From NCBI RefSeq assembly GCF_900105475.1, contig NZ_LT629777.1, positions 5,394,001 to 5,458,000 of the forward strand: a DNA stretch of 64,000 nucleotides, in the 5' to 3' direction. Source of the stretch: Pseudomonas asplenii. Its GTDB lineage: Bacteria; Pseudomonadota; Gammaproteobacteria; Pseudomonadales; Pseudomonadaceae. Both the position numbers and the translations under genes were made by a program. The notes beneath the pieces are model-generated. The model searched no databases. It was not told the DNA's origin and worked only from the letters and a program-made list of their open reading frames with translations. Below, piece after piece: positions 44,024 to 52,554 of the stretch; position 1 is the stretch's first letter; each line of letters opens with the position of its first letter.

Positions 44024-44921
44024 TGAGTGCATCAATCGAAGAACGGTCCAGCAGGAAATCCGCGTGGAGGCGGTCGGCATCAACAATATCCGGCGGCTGT
44101 ATCCCAACCGCGCCCGGATGATCCACCGTGCCCACCAGCAGGCCGTGGATTACCTCAACGCGGCCATACGCAACATGGACAGCCTGTTCAGCGACACACG
44201 ACTGGACAACAAGCGCCGACTGTTCCTGCAAGACTTCTTCGATATCCCCTCGGTCAGTGCGGACACCGTCAGGAAAATCAAGGTTCGCCTGCAGATCATG
44301 CTCGATGAGCTGCTCAGGCCCTCACTCAACCCGCTGAACTCGTCACGTTTCGTCGTCGGCTCATTCCAGCACCCGGACCAGATCAGCCAGGCCTTCGTCC
44401 TGCCCAAGGACCGCGAAGGAAAAATCTACCTCACCGAACGCTTTTTCGACCCTGGCCTGGAGGTCTACCTGCCTATCCGGCCGCGAACCTTCGACGCGTA
44501 TGGGCACAACATGGGCACGGTGTTACTGCACGAAATCAGTCATATCGGCCTCGACACCCTCGATTTCGCCTACCTGGATGCGAGCCGGCCGTTTCTCGAT
44601 CTGATCGATACCCGGACAACGCAGGGCCAACTGCGCTACTCGACGCTCAAACAGCTACAGAAGGAGGCCTTTTCCACCACCACGCCAGCCAACGAGCTGT
44701 TCAAGGCATTCGATGAATACGACCGCCACTGGTATGACCTGGAAGGCGAACCCAAGCGCCGGCTGCTGCGCCTCACCGACACCCCGGACCTGGATGCCGC
44801 CCGCCAGGTTTTTCTGAGCGACGCCGACAAGCGGGTCGATGTCACGCTGGACAATGCCGACTCACTGGCCCTGCTGATCGCCCACCTGGGCAGGCCCGTG
44901 GAGTATCAGCCGTTCCAGTAG
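44007..44921 (+). CDS. HExxH metallopeptidase, aspzincin (M35)-like, detached toxin tip
   Basis: 304 aa; ATG at 44007 (or 44010) follows GAGGAG at 43997-44002, inside the 3' end of the previous gene (17-base overlap, different frame). The zinc site reads VLLHEISHIGLDTLDFAY: His175, Glu176 and His179, then DTLDFAY (183-189), close to the HExxH plus GTxDxxY pattern of aspzincins, in which an Asp is the third zinc ligand. M35 enzymes cleave at lysine or in basic proteins. There is no signal peptide, and an N-terminal helical region of about 120 residues is present. As a separate gene fused by overlap to a DUF6543 scaffold, it looks like the catalytic domain of one toxin made as two chains. Immunity-protein function is unlikely given the catalytic motif. 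Confidence 0.78.
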   Translation: MMKMLDECINRRTVQQEIRVEAVGINNIRRLYPNRARMIHRAHQQAVDYLNAAIRNMDSLFSDTRLDNKRRLFLQDFFDIPSVSADTVRKIKVRLQIMLDELLRPSLNPLNSSRFVVGSFQHPDQISQAFVLPKDREGKIYLTERFFDPGLEVYLPIRPRTFDAYGHNMGTVLLHEISHIGLDTLDFAYLDASRPFLDLIDTRTTQGQLRYSTLKQLQKEAFSTTTPANELFKAFDEYDRHWYDLEGEPKRRLLRLTDTPDLDAARQVFLSDADKRVDVTLDNADSLALLIAHLGRPVEYQPFQ

Positions 44922-44937
44922 GTCTGCCCCCGGCGCC

Positions 44938-45813
44938 TCAGCCCTTGGCCAGCGAGCCCGACACCGGCAGGCTGTCGAGCAGCCGCAGGCCGGTGGTCTT
45001 GACGAAGGTCGGATAATCCATCGGCCGCTCGATACGGGTCTCGGCGTTGGGCAGCACATAGGCCCAGGCCCGCCCGGAGGCGCTGTCGTAGACCAGCTTG
45101 AACAGCCGCGTCGGCACCCAGACGTGGTTGTCGCCGATGGTGCCGTGGCCGTCATCGAACAACGGGCCGGTGAAGACGTACACGTTGCCATCGGCACGCT
45201 GGGCAAACTTGCGCACATCGGCCTCGACCTTGCTCCAGATCTTGCGGTTGTTGGTCGGGTCCTGCGGCACCATGTTCGACAGCGCGAAGGACTGGGCCAT
45301 GGCATTCGGGGTCGGCGCATCGGCAGCCGGCGCCTGGTGCCCACGGTCCACTGCCGGGTGCTGGCCACGGTAGTCGCTCAGTTCGGCCCGAGCGCCCTTG
45401 GGTATGCGCGGGTCGGGGTAGAACTGGTTGGTCCGTTCCTCGCCCTTGGCGTCCTTGAGCTGCGCCGAGTTCAGGCGCTCGACCACCACCAGCGGGGTCT
45501 TGCTGGTTTGCGAATAGAGCACGGCGAAGGTGTCGGAACACAGCGCCAGCGGTTTCATGCTGGCCGGGATGCTGCCCAGATTGATCGGTCGGGCGTTGGG
45601 GAACATCTGCGCGCAGCCATCGAACGAGGGCTGCCGCTCCTGGCTGGAATACAGGTCGAGCGCCGCGCCCTGGCTGATCGAGCCGGAACGGTGCGCGGAT
45701 TTTTCCTGTTGTGCCGGTGGATCGAGCAGATCCAGTACGCTGCGGGCCTGGGCCGCGCCGCTGGTGAACAATAAAAGGGCTGACAAACCGACTGCTATCT
45801 TGCCTGGTTTCAT
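44938..45813 (-). CDS. Secreted DNA/RNA non-specific endonuclease (DRGH type)
   Basis: 291 aa from ATG 45813 (purine-rich GAAGAAG upstream; a GTG at 45828 would put charged residues before the signal). The signal peptide KIAVGLSALLLFTSGAAQA is cut near ARS. The catalytic beta-beta-alpha-metal motif is VDRGHQAPAAD, with His159 as the general base, followed by metal-binding Asn in SNMVPQDPTNNRKIW, as in NucA/Serratia nuclease/EndoG. It would degrade extracellular or periplasmic nucleic acid. It converges on the toxin unit with a 16-base gap. A role in the toxin island is possible, but nuclease genes of this kind also occur alone. Confidence 0.92.
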   Translation of the reverse strand: MKPGKIAVGLSALLLFTSGAAQARSVLDLLDPPAQQEKSAHRSGSISQGAALDLYSSQERQPSFDGCAQMFPNARPINLGSIPASMKPLALCSDTFAVLYSQTSKTPLVVVERLNSAQLKDAKGEERTNQFYPDPRIPKGARAELSDYRGQHPAVDRGHQAPAADAPTPNAMAQSFALSNMVPQDPTNNRKIWSKVEADVRKFAQRADGNVYVFTGPLFDDGHGTIGDNHVWVPTRLFKLVYDSASGRAWAYVLPNAETRIERPMDYPTFVKTTGLRLLDSLPVSGSLAKG

Positions 45814-46041
45814 GCGTCGCTTCTTCACTTCGGGTGGTCGAAAATTATCCTACAGAGCCCTCTATATCGCGGCTCGGCGAGGCTTCTACCATCTGCCGCA
45901 GACAAATGACAGGAAAATGATCCGGCCGCCCTGCACCCAGCGTGAAAGCTGGCAGACTGACAGTACCGAGCCAGGAAACCGACGATTTTCCGTCGACATG
46001 GCGTTAAACTGCCGGCCCGTTCACATTGCCGATCCTGCCCG

Positions 46042-46992
46042 ATGAATCCCCAAGCCCTGTCCACCCTTCACGCTCACCTGCTCGACGCACTAGCCTGTGC
46101 GCCAGAGGAAACCCGCCGGCTGTTCCACGGCCGCGGCCGCTGCTGGCCGGGGCTGGAGCAACTGACCGTGGACTGGTTGCAGGGGGTGCTGATGGTGTCG
46201 CTGTTCCGCGAACCGGAACCGGCGCAACTGGCCGCGCTCAAGGACATGCTCGGCGAACTGACCCAGTGCCCGGCCTGGCAAGGCAGTGGCGCCCACACCC
46301 TACTGCTGCAACACCGCTACCTGCCGCTGAGCCCGGCCGAATGGCTACTGGGCGAGGCCATCGACGAATGGACCCTGACCGAAGGCGGCCTGCAGTACCG
46401 CGTCGACCTGGGCAAGAAGCAGAACAACGGCTTGTTTCTCGACATGCGTCATGGCCGCGACTGGGTCCGCGCCAATGCCCAAGGCAAACGCGTGCTCAAC
46501 CTGTTCGCCTACACCTGTGGCTTCTCGGTGGCGGCCATCGCCGGCGGTGCCGAGCATGTGGTGAACCTGGACATGTCCCGTGCAGCCCTGAGCCGCGGGC
46601 GCGACAACCACCGGCTCAACGGCCACGACCTGGGCAAGGTGGTGTTTCTCGGCCATGACCTGTTCAAGTCCTGGGGCAAGGTGATCAACAGCGGCCCATA
46701 CGACCTGGTGATCATCGATCCGCCGTCGTTCCAGAAAGGCAGCTTCCTGCTGACCAAGGATTACCAACGGGTCCTGCGCCGCCTGCCGGAACTGCTCTGC
46801 GCGGGCGGCACGGTACTGGCATGCATGAACGACCCGTCGATCGGCCCGGACTTCCTGATCGACGGCGTGACCCGCGAAGCCCCGGCCCTGCGCTTCGAGC
46901 AGCGCCTGGAGAACCCGCCGGAGTTCCCCGACAGCGATACCAACAGTGGCCTGAAGGCCCTGGTGTTTCGCCTGCATGGCAGCGAAGGCTGA
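46042..46992 (+). CDS. Class I SAM-dependent methyltransferase (RlmI/RlmK-like)
   Basis: 316 aa. The N-terminal 120 residues include an insertion-like leader (GRCWPGLEQLTVDWLQGVLMVSLF); the Rossmann methyltransferase core has motif I VLNLFAYTCGFSVAAIAGGA, DMS for ribose binding, and motif IV YDLVIIDPPSFQKGSF. The NxFAYTCGFS and DPPSF combination places it with 23S-rRNA m5C/m2G enzymes of the RlmI/RlmK (PF10672) group. It is monocistronic. The exact base modified cannot be told. Confidence 0.85.
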   Translation: MNPQALSTLHAHLLDALACAPEETRRLFHGRGRCWPGLEQLTVDWLQGVLMVSLFREPEPAQLAALKDMLGELTQCPAWQGSGAHTLLLQHRYLPLSPAEWLLGEAIDEWTLTEGGLQYRVDLGKKQNNGLFLDMRHGRDWVRANAQGKRVLNLFAYTCGFSVAAIAGGAEHVVNLDMSRAALSRGRDNHRLNGHDLGKVVFLGHDLFKSWGKVINSGPYDLVIIDPPSFQKGSFLLTKDYQRVLRRLPELLCAGGTVLACMNDPSIGPDFLIDGVTREAPALRFEQRLENPPEFPDSDTNSGLKALVFRLHGSEG

Positions 46993-47201
46993 CAAGAACC
47001 ATCCCCCATCTGGCAGGAATGTACCGTGGCGAGCAGGCTCACCACAAAACCCGCTTACCCCAAGGGCGACTGAGCTCTTCCCAAAACCGACAACCCACAA
47101 GATGTGCCAGGCGGTTTGCGTCACGCGCCGCTAAGCTGCAAGCTGTCGCCCCATAAAAACCATTACCCGCAAACCTTTACCCGCCCACCAGCGAGGCTGT
47201 T

Positions 47202-48086
47202 GTGTCCAGAGGCATCGTTTTATCGGTATCGGCGTCCTGCCTGTTCGCCATCATGTATTTCTACACGTCCTTGCTCGACCCCCTCAACGGCGAGGACATT
47301 TTTGGCTGGCGCATGCTGCTGACTGCGCCGTGCATGACTGTGTTCATGCTGCTCTCCGGCGATTGGAAGCTAGTGCTGGCGATCTGTGCGCAGATCCGCC
47401 GCAAACCGCTGCTGGTACCTCAGTTGCTGTTGTCAGCAGCCCTGCTCGGCGTGCAGATGTGGATCTTTCTCTGGGCACCGCTCAACGGCCACAGCCTGAA
47501 TGTTTCCCTGGGTTACTTCCTGCTGCCACTGAGCATGGTGCTGACCGGGCGTATAGCCTATGGCGAAAAACTCTCGCGGCCACAGATCCTCGCCGCCCTG
47601 CTCGCGTTCGGCGGCGTGCTCAACGAGTTGATCCAGATCGGCAGTGTTTCCTGGACCACCCTGGTAGTTGCCCTGGGCTACCCGATGTACTTCGTGCTGC
47701 GCCGGCGCAACGGTACCGACAACCTTGGCGGCCTGTGGCTGGACATGGCGCTGCTGTTGCCGGTGGCCTGGTGGTTCGTGCACAGCGGCCCACAGGGTTT
47801 TGCCGTGGTCGACCAGCGCCCGGCACTGTATGCCCTGATTCCCCTGTTGGGAGCGATCAGTGCGGCGGCGCTGATCTGCTACCTGTTGGCGAGCCGCCTG
47901 CTGGCCTTTGGTCTATTCGGCCTGCTGGGTTATGTCGAGCCGGTGCTGCTGGTGCTGGTCGCGCTGCTGCTGGGAGAAAGTATCGCCCCGGGCGAATGGC
48001 TGACCTACCTGCCGATCTGGCTGGCGGTGCTGGTCCTGGTGCTCGAAGGGGTCAAGCGCCTGCTGAGGCAGCGCCGGGCTCTGTGA
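47202..48086 (+). CDS. EamA/DMT-family permease (RarD-like)
   Basis: 294 aa with about ten membrane helices, starting at GTG with the first helix GIVLSVSASCLFAIMYFYTSLL. FGWRMLLTAPCMTVFML and NVSLGYFLLPLSMVLTGRI are the usual RarD landmarks; the last helices are LFGLLGYVEPVLLVLVALLLGE and WLTYLPIWLAVLVLVLEG. These proteins export or import small metabolites; the substrate is unknown. It stands alone and is followed by a REPIN. Confidence 0.85.
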   Translation: MSRGIVLSVSASCLFAIMYFYTSLLDPLNGEDIFGWRMLLTAPCMTVFMLLSGDWKLVLAICAQIRRKPLLVPQLLLSAALLGVQMWIFLWAPLNGHSLNVSLGYFLLPLSMVLTGRIAYGEKLSRPQILAALLAFGGVLNELIQIGSVSWTTLVVALGYPMYFVLRRRNGTDNLGGLWLDMALLLPVAWWFVHSGPQGFAVVDQRPALYALIPLLGAISAAALICYLLASRLLAFGLFGLLGYVEPVLLVLVALLLGESIAPGEWLTYLPIWLAVLVLVLEGVKRLLRQRRAL

Positions 48087-48142
48087 GGAGCACAGGAAGG
48101 CCACCTGGAACGATGAAAGAGGTGGGGAGCCTGATTGGAACT

Positions 48143-48274
48143 GTGGCGAGCGGGCTTGCCCGCGCTGGGGCGCACAGCGGCCCTGAAGCCTGCGCCCCCA
48201 TGGTGTCAGGACGAATGAGATCAGAGGGCTGGGGGCTGCTGCGCAGCCCAGCGCCGGGCAAGCCCGCTCGCCAC
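48143..48274. repeat. REPIN (paired inverted REP)
   Basis: GTGGCGAGCGGGCTTGCCCG at 48143 is matched by its exact reverse complement ending at 48274, with further partial pairing inside (CGCTGGG/CCCAGCG). This is the usual Pseudomonas extragenic palindrome pair between two gene ends. Confidence 0.85.
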
Positions 48275-48312
48275 AAGAGGGTGTGGGACCTCCAGTCACC
48301 GTCAAGCCGCTG

Positions 48313-51045
48313 TCAGAGCGCGGCAAACCCGCGCTGCAGATCCTCGATCAGCGACGCCACCGCCTCCAGGCCGATGTGCAGGCGAATCACCGGCTGGCGA
48401 GACGGCAGCGGGAATTGCCGATCCGCCAGGTCGGCCAGGGTCACCAGGCTTTCATAACCGCCCCAAGAGGCGCCCAGCCCGAACACCGTCAAGGCGTCGA
48501 TGAAGGCCTCGGCCTGGCGCTGGTCGGCCTCGGCGAACTCGAACGAGAGCAAGCCATTGCTGCCGCTGAAGTCCCGCAGCCACAACGCGTGCCCCGGATG
48601 CTCGGGCAAGGCCGGGTGGAACACCTGCCGCACCTGCGGTTGCAGCTTCAGCCACTGGGCAATCTCCAGCGCCTGGCGCTGGTGCACCTCCAGTCGCGCC
48701 GCCAGGGTCCGCGCACCGCGCAGCACCAGGTAGGCATCATCCGGGCTGACCGTGTTGCCAAAGCTGTCGCTCATTCGCGACAACGCCGGCCAGGCCGCCT
48801 CGGTGGTGCAGACGCTGCCCATTACCACATCGCTGTGGCCGGCCAGGTACTTGGTCAGGGCCATGATCGAGATATCGGCGCCCAAGGCCAGCGGCCGGTA
48901 GTGGTAGGCCGAACCCCAGGTGTTGTCCACCGCCACCAGGATATTGCGCGGCGTGCACAGCGCGACAATCGCCGGCAGGTCGCCCAACTCGTACAGCAGC
49001 GAACCGGGTACTTCGCAGTAGACCATCCGCGTATTGGCGCGCAGGCGGGATTCAAGGTCGCGACCATCGGCCGGGAAATACTCGACCTCGATGCCGAACG
49101 GCCCGAGAAACTCGCTCGCCAGCCGGCGCACGGGGCCATACACGCCATCGGTGATCAGCACGTGATCGCCCGGCCGCAGGTAGGCCAGCAGGGTCTGCGC
49201 CACCGCCGCCAGACCGGTACCGAACAACCGGGTACGGTAGCCACCTTCCAGCTCGGTCACCAGGTCTTCCAGGGCGAAGGCCGTGGGGTTGCCGCGGGCA
49301 CCGTAGCTCAGTAACCGCTCGCTGTCGCGCCGGCTGCGGGCATCCCGTTGCTGGGCGACGTTGTCGAACAGCACCGTGCTCAGGCGCGTGACCGGCACAT
49401 TCACCGCTCGCGCGCCACTGCCCTGCCCAGCACGCCCGGCATGAACCAGGCGAGTACGGACATCGACCGTCGGCACCAGCGGACTGAGACTGGCAATCTC
49501 TGCCTCGGTCATCTGCCCCAGCAGGCCGGTTTCCCAGGCCAGGTACTGGCGCGCGGCGTCCTTGTTGCCAGCGTGGCGATCATGAGTAAAGAACAGGAAG
49601 TCGATGCAACGCTCATCCGGCAACGCCGTGGCATCGCTCACCCATTGCAGGCCGGCAGCTTGCCAACGGGCAGGATCGCCCGACAGCAAGCGCGCATTGG
49701 CCTGTTGCGCCGACGGCAGTTCCAGCAGCGCCAGACGAGCGACCGCCGGATCATCCGCGACCAGCACCAGCGAGCGGGTTTCCCCGGCCACCTGGGCCGC
49801 CAGCAGCGGCCGGATCGACCACTGCGAACCCGCCAGGTGGCCCTTGCGAAAACTCATACCCGGACGCAGGTCGATCAGCGCCACCTGGTCTTCGGCCAGG
49901 GCCCGCTGCAACTGCGTCGCATCGAGGGTCGGCAGTGCCGGCGGCGGTGGCGTAGCCGGCACTGACAACTGCAGGCCACTGTTCAACCCGCCTTCCAGTA
50001 CCCGGGCATCATGCCCCAGCTGCCGCAGCCAACTGGCCACGATCGGCGCACGCACACCGTCGTCGTCGAACAGCACCAGCAGCGCCGCGCGCACGCCGAT
50101 ATACAGGTCGGTGGCCTGGATCAACTGGCCGCCCGGGGTGTGTTGCGCGCCGGGCAGGCTGCCGCGGGCGAATTCTTCGGCACTGCGCACGTCGCAGAGA
50201 AACAGGCTGCCCTCGCCGCTCGCCGCCCAGGCTGCGACCTGCGCAGCACTGACATTCGCTACGGCGGCGCGCTGCGCCAGTTGCCGCGCAGCGATACGCT
50301 GCCGTTCGACACCGGCCGGCTTCTGTTCGTCGCGATAACGCCGGGTGCTGCCATGCTCCAGTTGCAGGTCAGCCAGGTACCACCCCTGGGTACCGTTCTC
50401 CAGCGCGTAGATCGGGTTTTTCACCCCCAGGTTGATCAGCGTCTGCGCGCCGATGATGCTGCGGGTACGCCCGGCGCAGTTGACCACCACCGGCGTCGAC
50501 TCGTCCGCCACCAGGTCGTGCAGGCGGTAGCCCAGCTCGCCGTTCGGGCAGCAGAGCGAACCGGGAATGGTCATCTTGCGGTATTCGTCGAACGGCCGGC
50601 CGTCGAGCAGCACCAGCGGCTTGCCCTCGGCCTGCCAGCTCGCCAACTCGCCAGCGCTGATATGTGGCGTATGGCAGGCCACCTCGACGAGTTCGCCAAA
50701 GGCCTTGGACGGCACATGCACGCCGGCGAACAGTTGCAGGCCGGCCGCCTGCCAGCCGTCGGCGCCGCCTTCCAGGCGATGCACGCGGGTGTAACCAAGG
50801 TCGGCCAGGCGCTGCGCCGCACGCAACGACAGCTCGCCGCCGTCCTGGTCGTAGATCACCAGGCGCACCGCCGGGTTCGGCGCCAGGCGCCGGACTTCCA
50901 GCTCCAGGCGGCTATAGGGCAGGTGCACACCATGGAACAGGTGCGCCTCGCCATACTGGCCGTGCTCGCGAATATCGAACAGGGCGATTTCCCGGCCATC
51001 GAACAGCCAGGCCTGCAGTTGTGCCGGGGTAAGGGTTGTGCTCAC
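48313..51045 (-). CDS. Four-rhodanese / cystathionine beta-lyase fusion protein
   Basis: 910 aa, cytoplasmic. Residues 1-510 are four tandem rhodanese-like domains. Only the second has a catalytic loop, Cys190 in VVNCAGRTRS; the equivalent loops of domains 1, 3 and 4 (YDQDGGELS, FDDDGVRAP, ADDPAVARL) have no Cys and are structural or binding modules. Residues 520-910 are a Cys/Met-metabolism PLP enzyme with Lys732 in MALTKYLAGHSD binding the cofactor and CEVPGSL/DNTWGS upstream, as in cystathionine beta-lyase (MetC). A C-S lyase would release a thiol or persulfide that the adjacent active rhodanese can accept. Last gene of the organosulfur operon, 71 bases after the dioxygenase-like gene. Confidence 0.9.
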   Translation of the reverse strand: MSTTLTPAQLQAWLFDGREIALFDIREHGQYGEAHLFHGVHLPYSRLELEVRRLAPNPAVRLVIYDQDGGELSLRAAQRLADLGYTRVHRLEGGADGWQAAGLQLFAGVHVPSKAFGELVEVACHTPHISAGELASWQAEGKPLVLLDGRPFDEYRKMTIPGSLCCPNGELGYRLHDLVADESTPVVVNCAGRTRSIIGAQTLINLGVKNPIYALENGTQGWYLADLQLEHGSTRRYRDEQKPAGVERQRIAARQLAQRAAVANVSAAQVAAWAASGEGSLFLCDVRSAEEFARGSLPGAQHTPGGQLIQATDLYIGVRAALLVLFDDDGVRAPIVASWLRQLGHDARVLEGGLNSGLQLSVPATPPPPALPTLDATQLQRALAEDQVALIDLRPGMSFRKGHLAGSQWSIRPLLAAQVAGETRSLVLVADDPAVARLALLELPSAQQANARLLSGDPARWQAAGLQWVSDATALPDERCIDFLFFTHDRHAGNKDAARQYLAWETGLLGQMTEAEIASLSPLVPTVDVRTRLVHAGRAGQGSGARAVNVPVTRLSTVLFDNVAQQRDARSRRDSERLLSYGARGNPTAFALEDLVTELEGGYRTRLFGTGLAAVAQTLLAYLRPGDHVLITDGVYGPVRRLASEFLGPFGIEVEYFPADGRDLESRLRANTRMVYCEVPGSLLYELGDLPAIVALCTPRNILVAVDNTWGSAYHYRPLALGADISIMALTKYLAGHSDVVMGSVCTTEAAWPALSRMSDSFGNTVSPDDAYLVLRGARTLAARLEVHQRQALEIAQWLKLQPQVRQVFHPALPEHPGHALWLRDFSGSNGLLSFEFAEADQRQAEAFIDALTVFGLGASWGGYESLVTLADLADRQFPLPSRQPVIRLHIGLEAVASLIEDLQRGFAAL

Positions 51046-51116
51046 GAAAGCCTCGTCTTGGAATAATGCGGTGAGGACGGCAGCACCGCAGCCTGCCGAT
51101 CTTCAAAGGACAGTGA

Positions 51117-51713
51117 TTACGCGTAGGCCTTGATCGACGGCGCCATCTGCGACTTGTTGTAGTTGAGCACCGTGCCGTCGTCCTGCACGCCGTAGCGGCC
51201 CTCGAGGGATTCCAGCGGACGGCCGTAGAGATGGAAGTGCAAGGTCGCCTGTTCGCCATCGACGCGGATGCTGTGCAAGTCCTCGCCGAGGAAGGCGATC
51301 GAGGTGCCGGGCTGCACCACCACTTCCCGCTCGAGCTCCAGCACCGCACGGGTCAGGTCGCTGCCGTCGTCGCGGCGGGTGTAGACGCGGTTCAGTTCCT
51401 GGCCCTCGATGGCGCTGATCACCGCCCAGGTCTCGTGGTTGTGGGCCACGGTGTTCTTGCCCGGCAGCAGCGAGTTCAGGTACAGGGTCGGGGTTTCGCC
51501 GTCGTCGTTGAGGCGGTAGCGGAATGCGGTATTGCCCTCGCCTGCCACCGGTGCCGGGAAGCTGGCGAAGTTGAACAGGTCGCGGCGCTCGGCCAGTTCC
51601 TCCAGCAGCGTGACGATCTGCTCCAGGGCCGCGCGATCGACGCCGCGCTGGTGGATGGCGCGGATCTTCACCAGGAAGGTTTCGATCACGTTGGCGCGTT
51701 CGGTGGTGCTCAT
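51117..51713 (-). CDS. Cysteine dioxygenase-like cupin
   Basis: 198 aa, cupin fold. The iron site is three His: His91 and His93 in AHNHETW and His147 in EDLHSIRVD, the signature of mononuclear thiol dioxygenases. The FRYRLN segment upstream carries the Arg/Tyr region used to hold the substrate carboxylate. Family members oxidise L-cysteine to cysteine sulfinate or 3-mercaptopropionate to its sulfinate; which one applies cannot be decided by eye. It lies between the ABC importer and the C-S lyase fusion, consistent with oxidation of a thiol from the imported compound. Confidence 0.87.
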   Translation of the reverse strand: MSTTERANVIETFLVKIRAIHQRGVDRAALEQIVTLLEELAERRDLFNFASFPAPVAGEGNTAFRYRLNDDGETPTLYLNSLLPGKNTVAHNHETWAVISAIEGQELNRVYTRRDDGSDLTRAVLELEREVVVQPGTSIAFLGEDLHSIRVDGEQATLHFHLYGRPLESLEGRYGVQDDGTVLNYNKSQMAPSIKAYA

Positions 51714-51735
51714 GGGCAGGCTCCTTGTGGGTGCA

Positions 51736-52554
51736 TCAGATGGACAGGCTGAATGGGCTGATATTGGTCAGGCGGAACGGGTCGGCCTGGGGCAGACGAC
51801 GGTTGTCGCCGAGGGCATGCCGGAGGAACTCGCGGGTGCGCTCGCTGTGCGGCTGCTGGAAGATCTGCCGGGCACTGCCGGACTCGACGATCCGACCGTT
51901 CTCGGTGAAATACACGATGTCGCTGATCTCCTCGGCGAAGCGCATTTCGTGGGTCACCAGCACGCAGGTCATGCCCTCCTCAGTCAGTTCGCGGATCACC
52001 GTCAGCACTTCGCCGACGGTTTCCGGGTCGAGGGCCGAGGTAACTTCGTCGAACAGGATCAACTCCGGGCGCATCGCCAGGGCGCGGGCAATCGCCACCC
52101 GCTGCTGCTGGCCGCCGGAGAGCTGGCCGGGATAAGCGTCGGCCTTGTGTTCCATGCGCACCTTGGCCAGCAGTTGCCGGGCCTGCTGCTCGGCCTCGGC
52201 GCGGCTGCGGCCGAGCACCTTGCACGGCGCGATCAGCAGGTTCTCCAGCACCGACAGGTGCGGGAACAGGTTGTACTGCTGGAAGACGAAACCGACCCGC
52301 TTGCGCAACTCGATCAGCTCGGCCTCGCGCTGCAGCCGATGCACCTCGGTATCGCCAACGCGGATGCTGCCGCGCTGGGGTTTGAGCAGCCCGGTGATAC
52401 ACCGCAGGATGGTCGACTTGCCGGAACCGGACGGGCCGATGATCGACACCGCCTGGCCGCGCTGCACATCGAGGTCGATGCCCTTGAGCACCGAGTTGGC
52501 GCCGAACGACAGGTGCAGGTCGCGCAGACTGACCAGGGTTTCAGTAGAAGGCAT
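51736..52554 (-). CDS. ABC amino-acid importer ATPase
   Basis: 272 aa. Walker A GPSGSGKST, Q-loop FVFQQYNLFPHL, signature LSGGQQQRVAIARA, Walker B LILFDEVTSALD and switch His in VTHEMRF are all intact. The overall sequence is of the polar amino-acid type (GlnQ/TcyN). The start overlaps the upstream permease by 14 bases; an added C-terminal tail (RRLPQADPFRLTNISPFSLSI) extends beyond the usual end. It powers import by the two permeases and the two binding proteins of this operon. Confidence 0.95.
   Translation of the reverse strand: MPSTETLVSLRDLHLSFGANSVLKGIDLDVQRGQAVSIIGPSGSGKSTILRCITGLLKPQRGSIRVGDTEVHRLQREAELIELRKRVGFVFQQYNLFPHLSVLENLLIAPCKVLGRSRAEAEQQARQLLAKVRMEHKADAYPGQLSGGQQQRVAIARALAMRPELILFDEVTSALDPETVGEVLTVIRELTEEGMTCVLVTHEMRFAEEISDIVYFTENGRIVESGSARQIFQQPHSERTREFLRHALGDNRRLPQADPFRLTNISPFSLSI

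Noticed and set aside
44007..44921. Immunity protein for the preceding giant
   Set aside because: Its position suggests it, but the intact HExxH and aspzincin-like Asp/Tyr residues indicate an enzyme.
46993..47201. REP-like GTGGCGAGCAGGCTCACCAC before the RarD-like gene
   Set aside because: It is a single degraded half without its partner arm, too weak to list as a repeat element.
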